Assembly (NCBI GenBank): GCA_963799065.1 | Contig: CAWCVJ010000001.1 | Coordinates: forward strand, 496,001-560,000 | Length of the DNA: 64,000 bases | Direction of reading: 5' to 3' | Source: JAJPHW01 sp963799065 | GTDB taxonomy: Bacteria > Acidobacteriota > Terriglobia > Terriglobales > Acidobacteriaceae | Shown here: piece after piece, positions 63,462 through 64,000 of the stretch | Numbering within the stretch: the first letter of the stretch is position 1 | Layout: each line of letters begins with the position of its first letter | Translations under genes and position numbers: made by a program | Notes under the pieces: model-generated | The model's database searches: none | Told to the model about the DNA's origin: nothing | What the model saw: the letters and a program-made list of their open reading frames with translations, nothing else

Positions 63462-63680
63462 TTATCGCAGGTTCGAGCGATGCGATGGCGCTTTGCCGCT
63501 CGCGAGCCACTTAACAATTCCGAACGCCACCAGACAGAACCAGAAGTCGACCGCCACGCCCCAGTCGGTGGCAAAGGGACGATGTCGGGCTAACGGAGGC
63601 AGGTAAGGCATTACCCAGTAATAGGCTAAGTTCCCCGCCAGAACTGCAAGAAGGGCCTGGAAAAAATTTCCCACGAACAT
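63462..63680 (-). CDS. small membrane protein of unknown function
   Basis: About 72 residues from the ATG before FVGNFFQALLAVLAGNLAYY. Two hydrophobic helices (about 4-24 and 42-64, DFWFCLVAFGIVKWLAS) with a basic C-terminus (KAPSHRSNLR). A longer in-frame start is possible but adds a cysteine-containing piece unlike a membrane protein. Function unknown. It lies between the diguanylate cyclase gene and dnaE2. Confidence 0.6.
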   Translation of the reverse strand: MFVGNFFQALLAVLAGNLAYYWVMPYLPPLARHRPFATDWGVAVDFWFCLVAFGIVKWLASGKAPSHRSNLR

Positions 63681-63810
63681 TTTAGACACCGCGATGACGC
63701 TTTTAGCTCCAGGACCGCACTTGCCAGATGGGGAGAAAACATGCGCGATTTCGCTTCCACTCTCGAAGTCAGGGATCGAGCAACGGAATTGATTAGCGAG
63801 AAAAGATTGC

Positions 63811-64000
63811 TTAGTGAAAATCATGCGAGGTGACGGTAATGCGTTCGATGGTGAGTTCTTCCACCCGCTGTGCTTTGACGGAGATTACGTTGTCTTGATG
63901 TTGCAGAATACCGTCGATCATCAGGAATTGGCCGGAGGTGATGACCAGGCGGCGTTTTTGAAATAAATCGGGATCGATAATGGCGTTGGCGACGCCGGTT
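63811..64000 (-). CDS. dnaE2: C-terminal end of an error-prone DNA polymerase (DnaE2-like, partial)
   Basis: Only the last 62 residues are in the window. They read TGVANAIIDPDLFQKRRLVI, then SGQFLMIDGILQHQDNVISV and end SHDFH. The pattern GxANxIxxPDLFxxxRLxx...FLxxxGxLQxQDxVxxV is the OB fold of the DnaE2/ImuC error-prone polymerase, and the SHDFH end is typical. DnaE2 does translesion synthesis with ImuA and ImuB, which would be expected to the right. It is a second polymerase beside the replicative DnaE at 8602. Confidence 0.8.
   Translation of the reverse strand, partial: TGVANAIIDPDLFQKRRLVITSGQFLMIDGILQHQDNVISVKAQRVEELTIERITVTSHDFH

Overview
The window is a stretch of ordinary chromosome from a member of the Acidobacteriota, most likely the Terriglobia/Koribacter-like group. 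This is inferred from gene content: a GloVer-type repeat protein, a DUF2934-Hsp20 fusion, DUF2277, a bactofilin, small acidobacterial zinc-finger proteins, an SMC with an acidic head insert, and zf-HC2 anti-sigma factors with unusual C-termini. No rRNA, CRISPR array, insertion sequence or prophage is visible. One tRNA (Gln, UUG) is present. Genes are dense, both strands are used, and four-base start/stop overlaps are frequent.

Layout. 0-8.4 kb: end of a GloVer repeat protein, a small heat-shock protein, an ECF sigma/anti-sigma pair, a RimI-like acetyltransferase, a sensor kinase/response regulator pair and a secreted beta-propeller protein. 8.6-15 kb: dnaE and accA, a HAD hydrolase, DUF2277 and a PIN-type toxin-antitoxin pair with a near-consensus promoter that predicts a leaderless mRNA. 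15-17.3 kb: groES-groEL under a CIRCE element. 17.4-23 kb: a low-complexity secreted protein, a zinc-ribbon protein, an SDR, a TPR protein, a Fis-type regulator, CvpA and purC. 23-32.3 kb: smc, a GNAT protein, a polytopic membrane protein, a RelB/ParE pair and small ORFs. 32.4-40 kb: dnaK, two cyclophilins (one exported), a P-loop kinase, an RCK-type membrane protein, a coupled pair of tiny zinc-finger and membrane proteins, and a ChbG/HpnK deacetylase. 40-45.2 kb: bactofilin, two methyltransferases, an FAD oxidoreductase and an ABC exporter. 45.6-52 kb: a Cpx-like two-component system, a lipoprotein beta-propeller, a radical SAM protein and recN. 52-57.5 kb: a decayed DUF3592-like gene, then ispE, tRNA-Gln, prs, rplY, pth, rpsF, rpsR and rplI. 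57.8-64 kb: an envelope-stress-like operon (ECF sigma, HEAT anti-sigma, DUF4097 protein, PDZ protein), a GAF-GAF-GGDEF protein, and the end of an error-prone DnaE2 gene.

Themes. Protein quality control recurs (Hsp20, GroESL, DnaK, two cyclophilins, PDZ protein), as does envelope sensing (two ECF/anti-sigma pairs, two OmpR-type two-component systems). Strongest leads for something less described are the ECF-HEAT-DUF4097-PDZ operon, the coupled zinc-finger/membrane micro-operon at 37.9-38.4 kb, the RCK protein without a selectivity filter, the cysteine-bearing DUF2934-Hsp20 protein, and the orphan FAD-oxidoreductase/methyltransferase/ABC cluster. All functional calls come from reading motifs; no database search was run.
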